From Marasmius tenuissimus (Eukaryota > Basidiomycota > Agaricomycetes > Agaricales > Marasmiaceae), in the NCBI GenBank assembly GCA_029532415.1, contig JAQOTA010000047.1, positions 2,852,001 to 2,916,000 of the forward strand: a stretch of 64,000 nt of DNA, written 5' to 3'. The position numbers and the translations under genes were made by a program. The notes beneath the pieces are model-generated. The model was not told where the DNA came from, did not search any database, and was given only the letters and a program-made list of their open reading frames with translations. Of this stretch, positions 23,241 through 33,683 are shown in pieces; the first letter of the stretch is position 1, and every line of letters begins with the position of its first letter.

Positions 23241-24199
23241 TAAGACAGTTTGTTAATTTGGGAACCCCTCAGCTGACCGTTTGATTTTTGATCTGTCAGT
23301 AAAGTTCGGAAGTTGCTCGTACGGTGTACCTATACCCGTGACCGTCATACGTATATCCGACCAATGACATGTTTTGTTCAGCCAGCAACGGGCATAAGGT
23401 AGATATTACCATTTGCCTTATGGCGCGCCTGCCACGCCACGAGGTTTCCAGTTGACTACCACCACCTCTCTGACTGCACTCAGGAGGATCGGGCTATAGT
23501 CGAGTCGAAAGTACGAGATTTTTGGGCTCAGGTACGACACTTTCTTTTCTTCGGGTCCGGCTCCTGATCAGGATCTTCTCGTGCCCCATCCAGATCCTAA
23601 CAAGGACTTGCTCAGTCTCCCTGCAGGCTCCCCTCGCGTACTGGGGGGCCTACAAATAGCTATAGTGTTTCAAGACTTGTTGGTACGTGAAATCGAAAGA
23701 AGACTTGACCTTCGCTCCGCATACTCCAGACCAAAATAGTCTCCGATAAGCAACATCACGCGAGGATTCCTGATAATACCGACCATGCCTTAGGTCCCCA
23801 GCATCGGTCATGTTCAAGAGTAATTGACGAGTGGTGATAACATCGTGTCTATACGTACTATTTATGCGCGTTTGAGGTAGTCGATGGGACCCGAGAGGAG
23901 CCGGAAGCTTCCTCTTTTTGTCGGCTGAATTAATACTCCGTTCTTACCACCATCAACGCGACCTGGATCACAGTGTTTAAGTACGCTCTCTTTTGACCTC
24001 GCATGGAAGATTTAGAAGATCAGTTCATAGCTACCATTACCTCATGTCGGCGCCTACTTCTGACCTTTTTTGATAAAACGAGACCTAGGATGCAAAAGCC
24101 ACAATTCATGAATTGCCAGCACAAACTCGCTGGGTGGTGGGTTCGACACCAATAGCATCAGAGCAGAACATTGGCACATTGAAACGATCTTTGATGAGC
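23241..24199. other. No gene recognised
   Basis: Only short frames without start context, splice pattern or domain. Confidence 0.4.
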
Positions 24200-25790
24200 T
24201 ATAGTACGCTCTCGATCACTTGATATATGTATTATTGACGGGCCCAATCAAGACTGTACTCCCTTTGCAGCACCTCAATTCTGCATCGCAACACCTCTGC
24301 GTACTTTTATCGTACGTATGTGAACGACGGGGACCGAGAAAAAGGCTAGCGTGAGTAATCGCCCATTCCTCGTTTATGAAGTGACTTAGTGAGTCGACTT
24401 GAAGTAACCATTTGAAGGGCTACAGTGGTAGCTCGGACGTTCAGGATAGCAACCTCACAACCACCCGCATCAAGAAAATCAAACAGGTATCTCTTTATGC
24501 GTGCACGTCGGTTACGTGCGTTCTCTTTGTTACTTCCCCCTCTCTATTCTGACTCGGATAGCCCCGTTCCTTTCTTCTCAGGGGTGATATTCCACGACGT
24601 CAAATTCTCATCCTCACCCAAATTCAATAGAACTTTGAGGTTTTCCTGAGGGCAGCTACCCATACAAACGACCTATCCGGATGTGATGCGCAGGTGCAAC
24701 ACACACAGAGTCAAACTCTCAGAATGGCAGGGGTAAGAACTGGATTCCAAGAGTGCTGCTGTTCTACGAACTACTAGCTGGCTTATATACTGGATAGACT
24801 CTGGACCGAGGTAGGTAGGTATGTAATATGTCTGGGCAAAAGCGGGTATGACTGGCCGGTGCGTCACACCGAACCCGCGTCGTGAGAACAAAATAACTCC
24901 GCCCTCCTCCTAGCTTGCCCTACTGTCGTTCAATGGCACCACTCTCGATTACCAATTCATCGTCTCCTCGGAAGCATATTTGGGTCGTTGTATGTGCTTA
25001 TCGGTGACTTTCATGCGTAAAAATTATCTTCGGGCTCGAGCGGTGGTTTCTCGGGAGGTGTTCAAGGGTACGGGTTACAATCCGTATCGGCAAGGGTTCT
25101 TCTACTGAATTGTCATATATTCGCTAATCGATCCCCTTCTCATCATTAGCCTATCGTCTACTTTGGGAAACGACTCCAAAAGGCCTCGGGTGATAAAAGG
25201 GATACCATAGTCTGTTTCAACGCGGCATGTGGCTGACCTACCTTTGGGCATTTTACATATACCTGCCTGTGCCCTTCGCTGGCTCACCACTCAGAACAGG
25301 CGGCGGTCGATTGGCTGTCACTGCTTTATCACTCTCGCCTCAAATTACCTTAACGGAGCTCGGAGCCGGCGTTCGTGAGTAAGACCAAGAAGGGAATAAC
25401 ATCGAAAGCCAGGCGTGAGTCATATGTGGACTTCTCTCCATCTATTCGCCTATCACCAAAACCTTCTTCACAGGGTTAAAGAAATTCTCAAGACGGGATT
25501 TATCAAGCAAACGTACAACTATCCACACCACCTGACATCCCGGTAAACTCGAGAGTCGACTCATAGGCAAGGATGCGTATCCCCCCTCTAGATACTCGTT
25601 ATTTGCCCGCTTATCATTGGACAATAGCGTGATCGAAGGTGTTGATACACGCCTGCTGCCTCACCGGGAGCCCTGACACATGAACATATTGAAACGCTTG
25701 ACAAAGGCTTCGGGTTCACCGACGTCAGCGAGTTGCGAAACTAGAAGATGCATGATGGTCATCAGTGAATTAACATCGAAATCTGGGCTG
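24200..25790. repeat. Segmental duplication shared with 36500-37780
   Basis: Long matches in the same orientation include CGCCCGCTTATCATTGGACA (25608 and 37626) and CGGGTTCACCGACGTC (25712 and 37729). The present copy has an extra ~110 bp near 25375-25485. No chain of in-phase exons is seen in either copy, so it looks like a decayed duplicated gene. Confidence 0.65.
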
Positions 25791-27279
25791 CGGTATGCGG
25801 CCAAACGTTTGTCAAGCTTGCATTTTCAGAGAATGTATAATATGAGTAACTAGTTGGCAAGAATAGGAAGTTATCTCTGAATATTTCTTCTTTTATTTTT
25901 CAGAAAGCCTACTGGCATGAATACGAAGCACACGGCCGAGTCGAGCTTACACTCAGCGGCTGATCATCAACATTTCAACAAATCCAGCGAAGCGTCAGCC
26001 CAAAAACGCACAGTATACATCAGTGAGTTGTACCCTTGATGATTCGGCTAAAGTATTCCTCACTTATAGCCACAATGAGCACAACGGAGGTCCAAGCGAG
26101 ATACAATAGTCTCATTCTAGTGCAACATCGACTTACCCGCGTAATTTAGAGTTGACATACACGGACTTGCGTTGTGAAGACCTATCGGCGATAGAGAAGT
26201 CAGAGAAGCATGGGGTTTTGGATGTTAGGTATGTGCGTCTTCATGATAATGTTTTGCTCAAGTCTGACTCAGATGCACCTGTGCTATATATCCCGCAGAT
26301 AATACCCTGACGCCAACATCATATGACCTTTTTGAAGCTCAAGGCTCTCTTGCGCATAGCGCTTAATTTGACCCGTGTCTCATGGACCATAAATTCACCT
26401 CACACAAACTCAGATATTCCGACGCATTTGTCCGGTCTCTAGCTAACCCATCGCCTTGTTCAAAAACCCTCGATAATATCATTGAAGCTGGTATACCTCT
26501 CTGTTCATTGTCCCGTCGTCGTATGGGTTTCCGGTGATTCCATCGATCCTGGCCGCTACATCTCTCAAAAGCTGACTTGAGCTATCATACAGGCTTGGTG
26601 AGGCTTTTTCTGGGCATACATATCCCTCTCTGATGTGTTTGGTACGTATATTGTTCCCTGTGAACCCTCAATAAGTTATTCGGCAAAATCGAGGCGAAGC
26701 GTATCTTTCGCTGAGCACTCCCTCATCGGAAACTGGCATACTCGACCTTTGTGTCGTACAGGGGGCTAGGTACGCTGTCTTCAGCCAAGGCAATCAGCCG
26801 CGGCCTCACATGCTATAATTGCTCTTATGCTAACGATCTACTAATTACTAGATCAGAAGCACCGGCAGAAACACGTAGATGTTGGCGTTGGTACTTTCGC
26901 TCGACAGTGTGTCCAAGTTAGACTGAGCGGACAATAAAGAAGATCCTACCCAACCAAGTACGTTCTACCAATTTTCCGGCTCATGTAAGTATCGAAAGGT
27001 TGAAGAATACTTCGTTCTTGAGGCCCTCGTATCTTTGATCGCTTTGGAAATGTGATATAGATGTCCTTCGAACGAACGACGGTGATGGAAGCTCAAGCTG
27101 CGGGTTTGAAGACTATGGTACTATACCCTCACGTACAAGGCAGCTCCAGTGCAGTACAATGCTATTGAAGACACGAAACCTAGTGGATGTGCAATTAGAT
27201 ATCCGGGTATCCTGGTGGGTAGGCCCCAGTATTCCTACAAGCAAGCTGACTCGAGGCCTGACATAAATTCCCGAAAGAT
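25791..27279. other. No gene recognised
   Basis: Only short frames; nothing supported. Confidence 0.4.
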
Positions 27280-28357
27280 TGTATCAGCCTGAAATGGTCG
27301 ACCGGGTCAATCCACAGCACGACACTTGTCTTGCTCACGCGCTGTAAACTGCCTCTACCATCACAATGACTTCTCTCCGGTCATCATATACTCAGGATAG
27401 TCAGCGTCAATGTACCATTTTGGACAACTTGGTCATAATATTGCACGTTCTGTCATGATAGAGTTTGAATCAGTACGTTGTTCTGTGGCTATTTGTGTGC
27501 CTTTCGACTCATCTATATAGCTAGTATCTAGTCTTGGCCCTCACCGTCTCGATGAATATTAATGAATACCGAAACCCGGCATCTCCTTTAATGTCCCGTC
27601 GGTTGGCCAATAAATATTGATAACGGCAGCCAATATAACTGAGGTTCCAGCAAGGTTGGATTGTCTCATGTCGGTGCGAGATCTCTTCTGTACCTTTCAT
27701 TGCACATCTGTGAGCACTGGAAGTAAACACATCCGGTGCTTATCAATCCCAGAAGTCAAAAGTCGAGAAAATTCATTACTGTCGGTACTGCAGTACTGGC
27801 TATCACTCTTCATGCTATCCGTGCGTAATTATTACACAGCCATTAGCCATTAAAAACACTTAATCGGGCGTTCTAGGGTTGACATCATTGGATGAACCCA
27901 TCGGCGGGGGAAAAGTCAGAAAACTCGGGGATCTAGACGTCCGGTACGTGCATCTTCAGGTAGACTTCTAACCCGGACACACCTACGCTTGTCTCGCTCT
28001 GTATGTGCCTTTCACTCCCGAAAATCCCACATTAATGTCTCTCCCAAGAACAAATGCCCGTTTCCGCTCCGGGTTGTCACTTGTTCCAGACACGTTCACA
28101 GTGCAACGAGCTTGCGTGCCTGTGTGATACTTAGATCAAGGGAGAAATGACGCTGATGTTGATTGTTGAACTACTGAACGTCGATCACGATTATAGACCC
28201 ATAACAAAACAACCTGAATATGAACATAACCAATATCTAGACAAACTAATAGCAAAGGTAAGGTGATGGTAAATTGGATAGCATATTTATGCATGGCATA
28301 ACACGTTGGATACATATCAGAAGGAAAATCACGAAACTGTTCAAAACGCCAACCTCG
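27280..28357. repeat. Downstream flank of C, duplicated downstream of F
   Basis: The segment matches 54950-56104 in the same orientation. Plus-strand frames in both copies share STGSK and SVLQYWLSLFMLS, followed after a candidate intron by LTSLDEPIGG at 27880 (LTLLDEPLGG at 55533). This suggests exons of an F-box/LRR-like gene or its remnant, but the copies differ by small indels and I could not complete a model. Confidence 0.6.
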
Positions 28358-30798
28358 TCAAGCCAAATGAGCAGCTCCATCATCTTCAGACTGGGCCACC
28401 GTAGTCGAAACCGCTGTTTCGTTCGTTCTGATAAGGTGGCGTTGACCACGACGCGAGGCTGGAGCTTTATCGGTGAGGATCAACGACCTTAGCATTCCAG
28501 TGGCAGAGCTGTTGCCGAACGAAGGTGATAGGACTTCCACCGAGTTATTGGAGGGGAGAAGCGTAGCTAGCCTCCGGGAGACGATAGAGATGGGGGCAAA
28601 TTTTCGGGCTGGAGGTGGATTTCTCCGTAGAAGGCATGAAACTGGATTGTTCGGGATTCTGGGAACGCTCTGGCAACGAGTATCCTAGGCATTGTTGTGA
28701 GAGAATACAATGTATACAAGGGTTTGTCAACATACCTGATCTAAGTACCTCTGATTCCCCGTTTCTCCGTTGGACTTCATTGTGTTGCTGGTCACAGCAT
28801 TGCGCGAGACGGTGGCATGGATGTAGGCTGGAGCATTGATTTTGATATATGAGTCCACTACTGGGGTGTGGTCTCGCGCATTCGATGGAGATGGGACGTC
28901 TGAGTCGATGGTGGTGACAGCTTTGCTGAGGTCGATGGGTATTGCAGGACACGCAGAAATGTCATCTATACAAAGAAGTTAGAGGTTGATCATTGATTGA
29001 GAGCTGGTTGCACCTTTGTGAGCATCTTCAAACCGATCCGAGTCATCCACTGGACGGAAGATGTTGCCATATCCGAGATGTCGAGCAAAGTCGGCGGTGT
29101 TTGGGTCAAAACCTCGGGCGACTTGATATTGATGAGCCAACTTGTAGTTGTCGGTGGACCAGGAGAAGGTGTAAAAGCGGACACCGAAGTCTAGTTGGAC
29201 AGGCAGGCCGAGGTTGCAACACAGCTCGGGTGAGAGCTGAGGTTGGCCGTCTTCATGGAGAGACCAGTGATGGAAGGAAGATGTTTCGCCTTCCTCGAGG
29301 TGGGGGGGAGGTGGATAGACAAAGAGGAAGATTGCTTGCTGGCGTCGTCGTTGGCATTTGGAAGGGGATTCATCGAGGTAGCCGCCCAAAAACGCGTAGG
29401 GATAGACGAGATCTGAGTGATGTTTAGCGAGTGGAAGGGGGAAAATGAAATGAGGACACACTAAAACCCTCCTGATCATTCTCCAACGAAACAGCTCGAG
29501 CATGAAAAACACTCGGTGCTTGCGAGAGCCAAGCCTTGCTCACGTCCGAATTCAAGCTCAACTCAAGCCATCTATCTCCATCGAGTCGGAATCTACTCGT
29601 GGATGTTAGACAGAGTCGCCTATGATTTGTGAGGAACGCACCTTCTACACCCATTCTCCAAACACGTCCGCTCTACGAGACCGGCCCCACAACTCCCCCA
29701 GACATTTTTTGCGGCGGCGATGGGGGTTTTGGTTCGGGTCGAAAAGACAGTCGGCCGATCGACCCGTTCAGGCACCCTTTCGAAATTTGAAGCGTGATAC
29801 ATTATGTGCGTAAACGCGTCATCGGCTTCTTGAGACTTGTGACTCGCCAAGAAGCGCACGAGAACGTCTTCCTGGAGAAGTTCGGCGGTTGGAGGTAGGT
29901 CCTTGAATTGGAACTCGAACCCATTCCCAGGAATAGATGAATCCGGCCCCTTCGGACCACAGCAGATCACTCCCCTGCCAGAATCCATCCACAATTCTTC
30001 GTTGTCACAACCCAGTTGCAACTATTAATGTATTATTGTCTTGTTTGACCATGCTACAATGGGTACTTACACGCAAAGTCTTGAGATACACTAGACCCAA
30101 CCCCCGCACATTTCCCTTGAATTGCGCAAGTGGTAAAAGATCTGGATAAAAATACCTAGTTAGCACCGGGACCACAATGAATGCACAAATTCTTACTGTG
30201 CCAAAGGACCATTGCCGGAATCATTCCATTGTGAATCGCATACACCTGGGAAGCCTCGGTAGATCTGAAAGATTTCTGTCATCCAAGTAATCTTCGAGTT
30301 TTTTTTGACATACAGTCTTCGTGAAAGCTTGAGAAATTCCTCCCTGAAAGCCTAATGGTACGAGTGAGGCTAAGGTTGGGACCGAACGGAATGAGATACT
30401 GGACTGACCTTCTGTGCATCTGGCCCACTATAAGATACCGTTGTGAACTCACCCTCCACCCCCGCAACCTTTGCCGTACAAATTGTCTTGGTCGCCTCGA
30501 GAAGACACCGACACTTTTCCCATGACCCGCGACGACACCCGAAACAATGACGAGTCTGGCAAATGTCCAAAAGCCTGCAGATGTCACCGCGCGTGAGGTT
30601 TCGGAACTATACAGAGTCAGATTTCTGCATAACTTCTCATGCAAGCCATGCAAGACCCACATCGTCAAACTCGGTAAGTTTCCTCTCTACTTGTTGGATA
30701 ATTTGGTTATAGTGATTGTGTTGGTCGCCTCGAACACTACTGAAGGTCCCGCCGGTGATAGAGAACTCTCGTGCCTTGTATAGAAAAGACTGGGACAT
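28358..30798 (-). CDS. Paralogue C of the array, complete, 657 residues (unknown function)
   Basis: Seen: ten exons at 30661-30798, 30409-30606, 30314-30351, 30197-30264, 30071-30141, 29642-30021, 29468-29592, 29014-29412, 28736-28965 and 28358-28684, 1974 nt in phase. The start gives MSQSFLYKAREFSITGGTFS, the short form of exon 1. The Cys-rich block, the EELWMDSGRGVICCGPKGP block, AWLSQAPSVFHARAV and the IFLFVYPPPP / FARHLGYGNIF block follow the family order. The last two exons are almost the same as those of F, while exon 6 ends like B (GLVERTCLENGCRR). It lies next to the inverted-repeat unit, whose left end is about 350 bp upstream of the start codon. Function is unknown. Confidence 0.87.
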
Positions 30799-31144
30799 TG
30801 CACGGTTTGTCGAGGAACGTAGGAATGGAGGAGGAGCGAGGGGGACGAGGAGCGAGGGAGACAAGCCTGTACATGTAGGCAGCCCTAGCCATACACGCCC
30901 GTTCCTCGTGTTAGTCCCAAGCAATCAGAACACCGCTCGAGACCTGATCAGCTTTTACAGCAAGGGCCATTTCCGCCGGAGATGAACCCAAAATTACATT
31001 GCTGTTGAGCGCTGACACTGTAGATCTAGAACAAGACGAACGACCACTTACTGTTATGATACATGCCAGAAGCACGCCTGTTCCTAGAGCTCTTCGGACT
31101 AACACATAATCATAGAACACGCTTACTTACTGATAATCTACTGC
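30799..31144. other. Upstream region of C; no gene
   Basis: This stretch holds the putative promoter of C and the outer flank of the inverted-repeat unit. No clear TATA box was recognised. Confidence 0.4.
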
Positions 31145-31345
31145 AGACTTCCTTAGGTTATGGGCTAAGTTACTCACGTAGTCTTAGCCTTGTCTCAACT
31201 TAGATTTTTTTTACTTGTGTCGACCTTGAGTCGTGCGTGAGCCTCAACCTCAAGTAAGTCGAACTAAGTCAAACTCAAGTCAAACTCAAGTCGGCCGTAA
31301 GTCAAGCTCGTATTGAGCCTAAGTCAACGTGAGCCGGAACCTAAG
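31145..31345. repeat. Left inverted-repeat arm with AAGTC arrays
   Basis: It contains TCTCAACTTAGATTTTTTTT at 31192-31211 and then repeats such as AAGTCAAACTCAAGTCAAAC and GTCGGCCGTAAGTC. The complementary arm is at 33480-33683. Confidence 0.75.
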
Positions 31346-31518
31346 TTGATTGTAAGTCAAGGGTAAGCCACGCGTTAGTTAACCTCCGGTCGAGTGTAAG
31401 TTGAGTCGAGAACAGCGGGTTGTGGGAGAAAAGCATTGCGATTGTCATAATTCCTCGAACATACAGCGTGTACGAGCTAAATCAAGAAAAAAAAAGATAG
31501 CAGTGTAGCACACTCGGC

Positions 31519-32215
31519 TCAAATCCTCTTCTTTCCCTTCTTACTCTGAGAGTTTGCCGGCTTCGCATTGCCCGTCGGGGCTTGACTGTCACGGCGGGTT
31601 TGACTGACTGGTCGGCCACTGGCACTGTACATTCCGCTGATGAACATCGTAGAAGCCACAGCTGACTGGCGAGTGGAACGAGGTCTCGCACTGGGGGCAG
31701 TCACACTCGGAGCCGTCCGGCTTCGTTTCGTCACGGAAAGGGATGGCGACGGGGTCACCACCCTTCTCTTCCTTGGTGGGTCTTTTGGGTTTGGATCGGC
31801 TTCGGTCATGGCCTATAACAAGCTAAGTTAATGATTGAAGTAGTATACGAACGATTGAACTTGCCTCGTGAGTACGTTTTATACGTTGAGTAGCCTTGTT
31901 CTTCGTTGGACTTGGTATCAGACTTGGTATTGGCTTGAGAAAACGAGCATAAGCACAAGGTCTTCAAGAGTGATAAGGGGTTGAACATACCTTTGATGGA
32001 GCTCTCTCAGGGTTGCCATCGCTGCGGCCATGGTCACCACCAGCCACACAAACGTTGGCCTCCCCTCTCATACGGCCAGCTTCAGGTTCCTCTCCAACTT
32101 CCTCCATGCGACCAGCTTCGACTCCCTCTTCGACCTCCTCCACACGGCCAGCTTCAGCCTTTTCTCTAACCTCCTCCATATATCCGCTTTCGTCGCCCTC
32201 CACACGAGTGTCCCC
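31519..32215 (-). CDS. Basic low-complexity protein inside the inverted-repeat unit (5' end unresolved)
   Basis: Seen: three exons at 31991-32215, 31865-31933 and 31519-31812, joined in phase. The first intron is GT-AG (AAG|GTATGT) and the second GC-AG with a perfect GC donor (GAG|GCAAGT). The first exon encodes three tandem copies of an acidic unit, EEV-E-EAGRM, and the later part is strongly basic (PPRKRRVVTPSP, VTKRSRTAPS, SQSKKGKKRI), which resembles nuclear-localisation clusters. A good acceptor tract lies upstream of 32215, but the donor exon was not resolved; ATGs within the repeat are alternatives. At least 195 residues. No family recognised. It is transcribed away from the neighbouring gene at 32910. 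Confidence 0.55.
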
Positions 32216-32613
32216 CTAAGCTGTACGAGAGGCGAAGGGAAGAGAAAATTCTCAATGGAATGAGAATTTACGACAAGACTGGAGTCTTAGTCGAAGGGAA
32301 GCAGGGAGGTGAAACAATGTTCATGAATTGATTCGGACGCCAGTTGAGGGTTAATCGGTATCGGAGATGAATGACGAGAGCTCGAGCAACAGATGGCGTA
32401 CAGCGACGGTGAGGAATAAGCGACAGTGTTGTGGAGCGTCGAGGTTGTGGAGTGAGGCAAGGTCCGGGATGGTTGAATTGAAAAGTGCCGAACGGCATTC
32501 CAAGCTGCCAGTGGCTGGGCAGGTGGCTTGTCAGTTACTAGGGATCGGCTGAGTAATATTTATCACACTCGCTTCGCTTCACTCATCTCGCTACTCTCTT
32601 CTTTCACCTCCAC

Positions 32614-32645
32614 CATGTCCAACGATGCTCAAATCGCCATTTGGA
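32614..32645 (+). other. Candidate alternative first exon
   Basis: ATG in good context (CCACCATGTC) opens the frame MSNDAQIAIWT and is followed at once by a strong donor, GTAAGT, at 32646. A splice to the acceptor before 32931 (GCGCCCAG|AACGAG) would join in frame to the basic protein at 32910, but the intron would be about 285 nt, long for this genome. It may instead be a remnant. Confidence 0.25.
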
Positions 32646-32836
32646 CCCAGTAAGTTTTTTTTTCTCCGTTATTTTCCATTCAGTTGAGTTTTAATAATCT
32701 CCTTGATTACCAGCCTCGCCTGAGCTCCACTATGCTTGGGTTTCGTATGGACCACACGCATGGACCACACGCATGAATCCATTCGTGCGTTACCGCTGAT
32801 TCCATTCAGCGGTACTTGACGGTCTCATATGATACT

Positions 32837-32843
32837 TATAAAA
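32837..32843 (+). promoter_or_regulatory. TATA box of the plus-strand cargo gene
   Basis: TATAAAA lies 67 bp before the ATG at 32910, with a pyrimidine-rich leader between. Confidence 0.6.
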
Positions 32844-32909
32844 GCAGTCAAATTCATCACCCTTGGCCTCATTCCCATTCCCGTATCCTTCCTGTACACG
32901 CACGCACAC

Positions 32910-33435
32910 ATGCCCAAAGCGCCCAGAACGAGGACACAACCTGCTCGTAGGGCGAAGAAACCGGCCTCGAAGAAACAGCAGACGTCGAAGAAGCAGAAGA
33001 CGGCAAAGCAGGCCACCAAGAAGAGGAAGCCCACCAAGCAGCAGCAGCTCACTTCCTTGAACGAGAGGATTCGCGACGTTCTCGGAAACATCCGTCTCGT
33101 TTCGAATGTTTCGGAACCTCTCCCTCCTCCGCAGGACTCGCGGTACGTGTCATATCCTCTAGAGCCGTGCAACGTACTCACTATTGTCTTTCTGCAGGCC
33201 TCAGCGAACGCTTTACCTCCTACGAATGCACCGGACTCGCAACCCGCAAACTTCAACGACGTAAGTCTAGCACGACCTCGAGTTCCGTTGGCTTATGCTT
33301 CCTCCGTTGCAGTTCGTTACTATCGTTATGTGTGGTACTTCTACGTCGAAGAAATATATACATTGTTCTCCCTCGCATCCCATTCGTCGTTCGAACCACG
33401 GCTTAGTGTCGACGTGCTCGACTCAACGAAGATGA
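32910..33435 (+). CDS. Lys-rich basic protein inside the inverted-repeat unit
   Basis: The ATG at 32910 opens MPKAPRTRTQPARRAKKPAS and a Lys/Gln-rich segment (SKKQKTAKQATKKRKPTKQ), then NERIRDVLGNIRLVSNVSEP. A clear intron (GAC|GTAAGT to GTTGCAG) runs from 33261 to 33312, and the last exon ends at TGA 33433-33435. An earlier intron between about 33143 and 33197 is uncertain: the best donor (GTACGT at 33143) changes frame, a weaker one at 33147 keeps it, and retention also leaves the frame open. The basic segment is histone-tail-like in composition and would suit nucleic-acid binding; this is inference only. Confidence 0.55.
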
Positions 33436-33479
33436 GCCCGACTCATGGGCGTCTTACGGGTTGCTGACCGCGAATCACG

Positions 33480-33683
33480 GTCGACTCGGGTTAACTTGAG
33501 TTTGACTTACGGCCGACTTGAGTTGGACTTAAGCTCGACTTGAGCTCGACTTGAGTGGACTTGAATTCGACTTACTTGGACTTGAGACCCACGCGCGACT
33601 AAGGCTGACTCAAGTAAAAAAAATCTAAGTTGAGATAAGTCTGAGACTACCTAAGCTACTTAGCCCGTATCAAAAGGAAGTCT
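33480..33683. repeat. Right inverted-repeat arm with AAGTC arrays
   Basis: Complement of the left arm, with arrays such as GACTTGAGCTCGACTTGAG and the complement of TCTCAACTTAGATTTTTTTT at 33619-33638. The outer end lies in a palindrome, AAGTCTAC-N7-GTAGACTT, at 33678-33700. Confidence 0.75.

Larger units (their letters stand above)
31145..33683. mobile_element. 2.5-kb inverted-repeat unit with two divergent small genes
   Basis: The ends are imperfect inverted repeats of about 200 bp. Reading inward, both start GACTTCCTT, contain GGGCTAAGTA/T, share TCTCAACTTAGATTTTTTTT followed by ACTT, and go on as arrays of AAGTCNAACTC-type repeats. The inside carries a minus-strand gene (31519-32215) and a plus-strand gene (32910-33435) with separate promoters. 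No transposase, reverse transcriptase or integrase frame is present. No convincing target-site duplication is seen. Inferred: a non-autonomous or cargo-carrying element, or a duplicated locus within inverted satellite arms. Confidence 0.55.

Noticed and set aside
24100..24170. tRNA gene suggested by GGTGGGTTCGACACC
   Set aside because: It resembles a T-loop only; there is no A box and no cloverleaf can be folded around it.
28993..29427. 144-codon plus-strand open frame (and like frames at 39882-40418, 9204-9467, 47409-47903)
   Set aside because: These are opposite-strand shadows of conserved exons 6-8 of the paralogues and are explained by those exons.
31519..33467. Transposase hidden in the inverted-repeat unit
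   Set aside because: No frame longer than about 210 codons exists, and no DDE-like or RNase H-like motif is seen in either gene.
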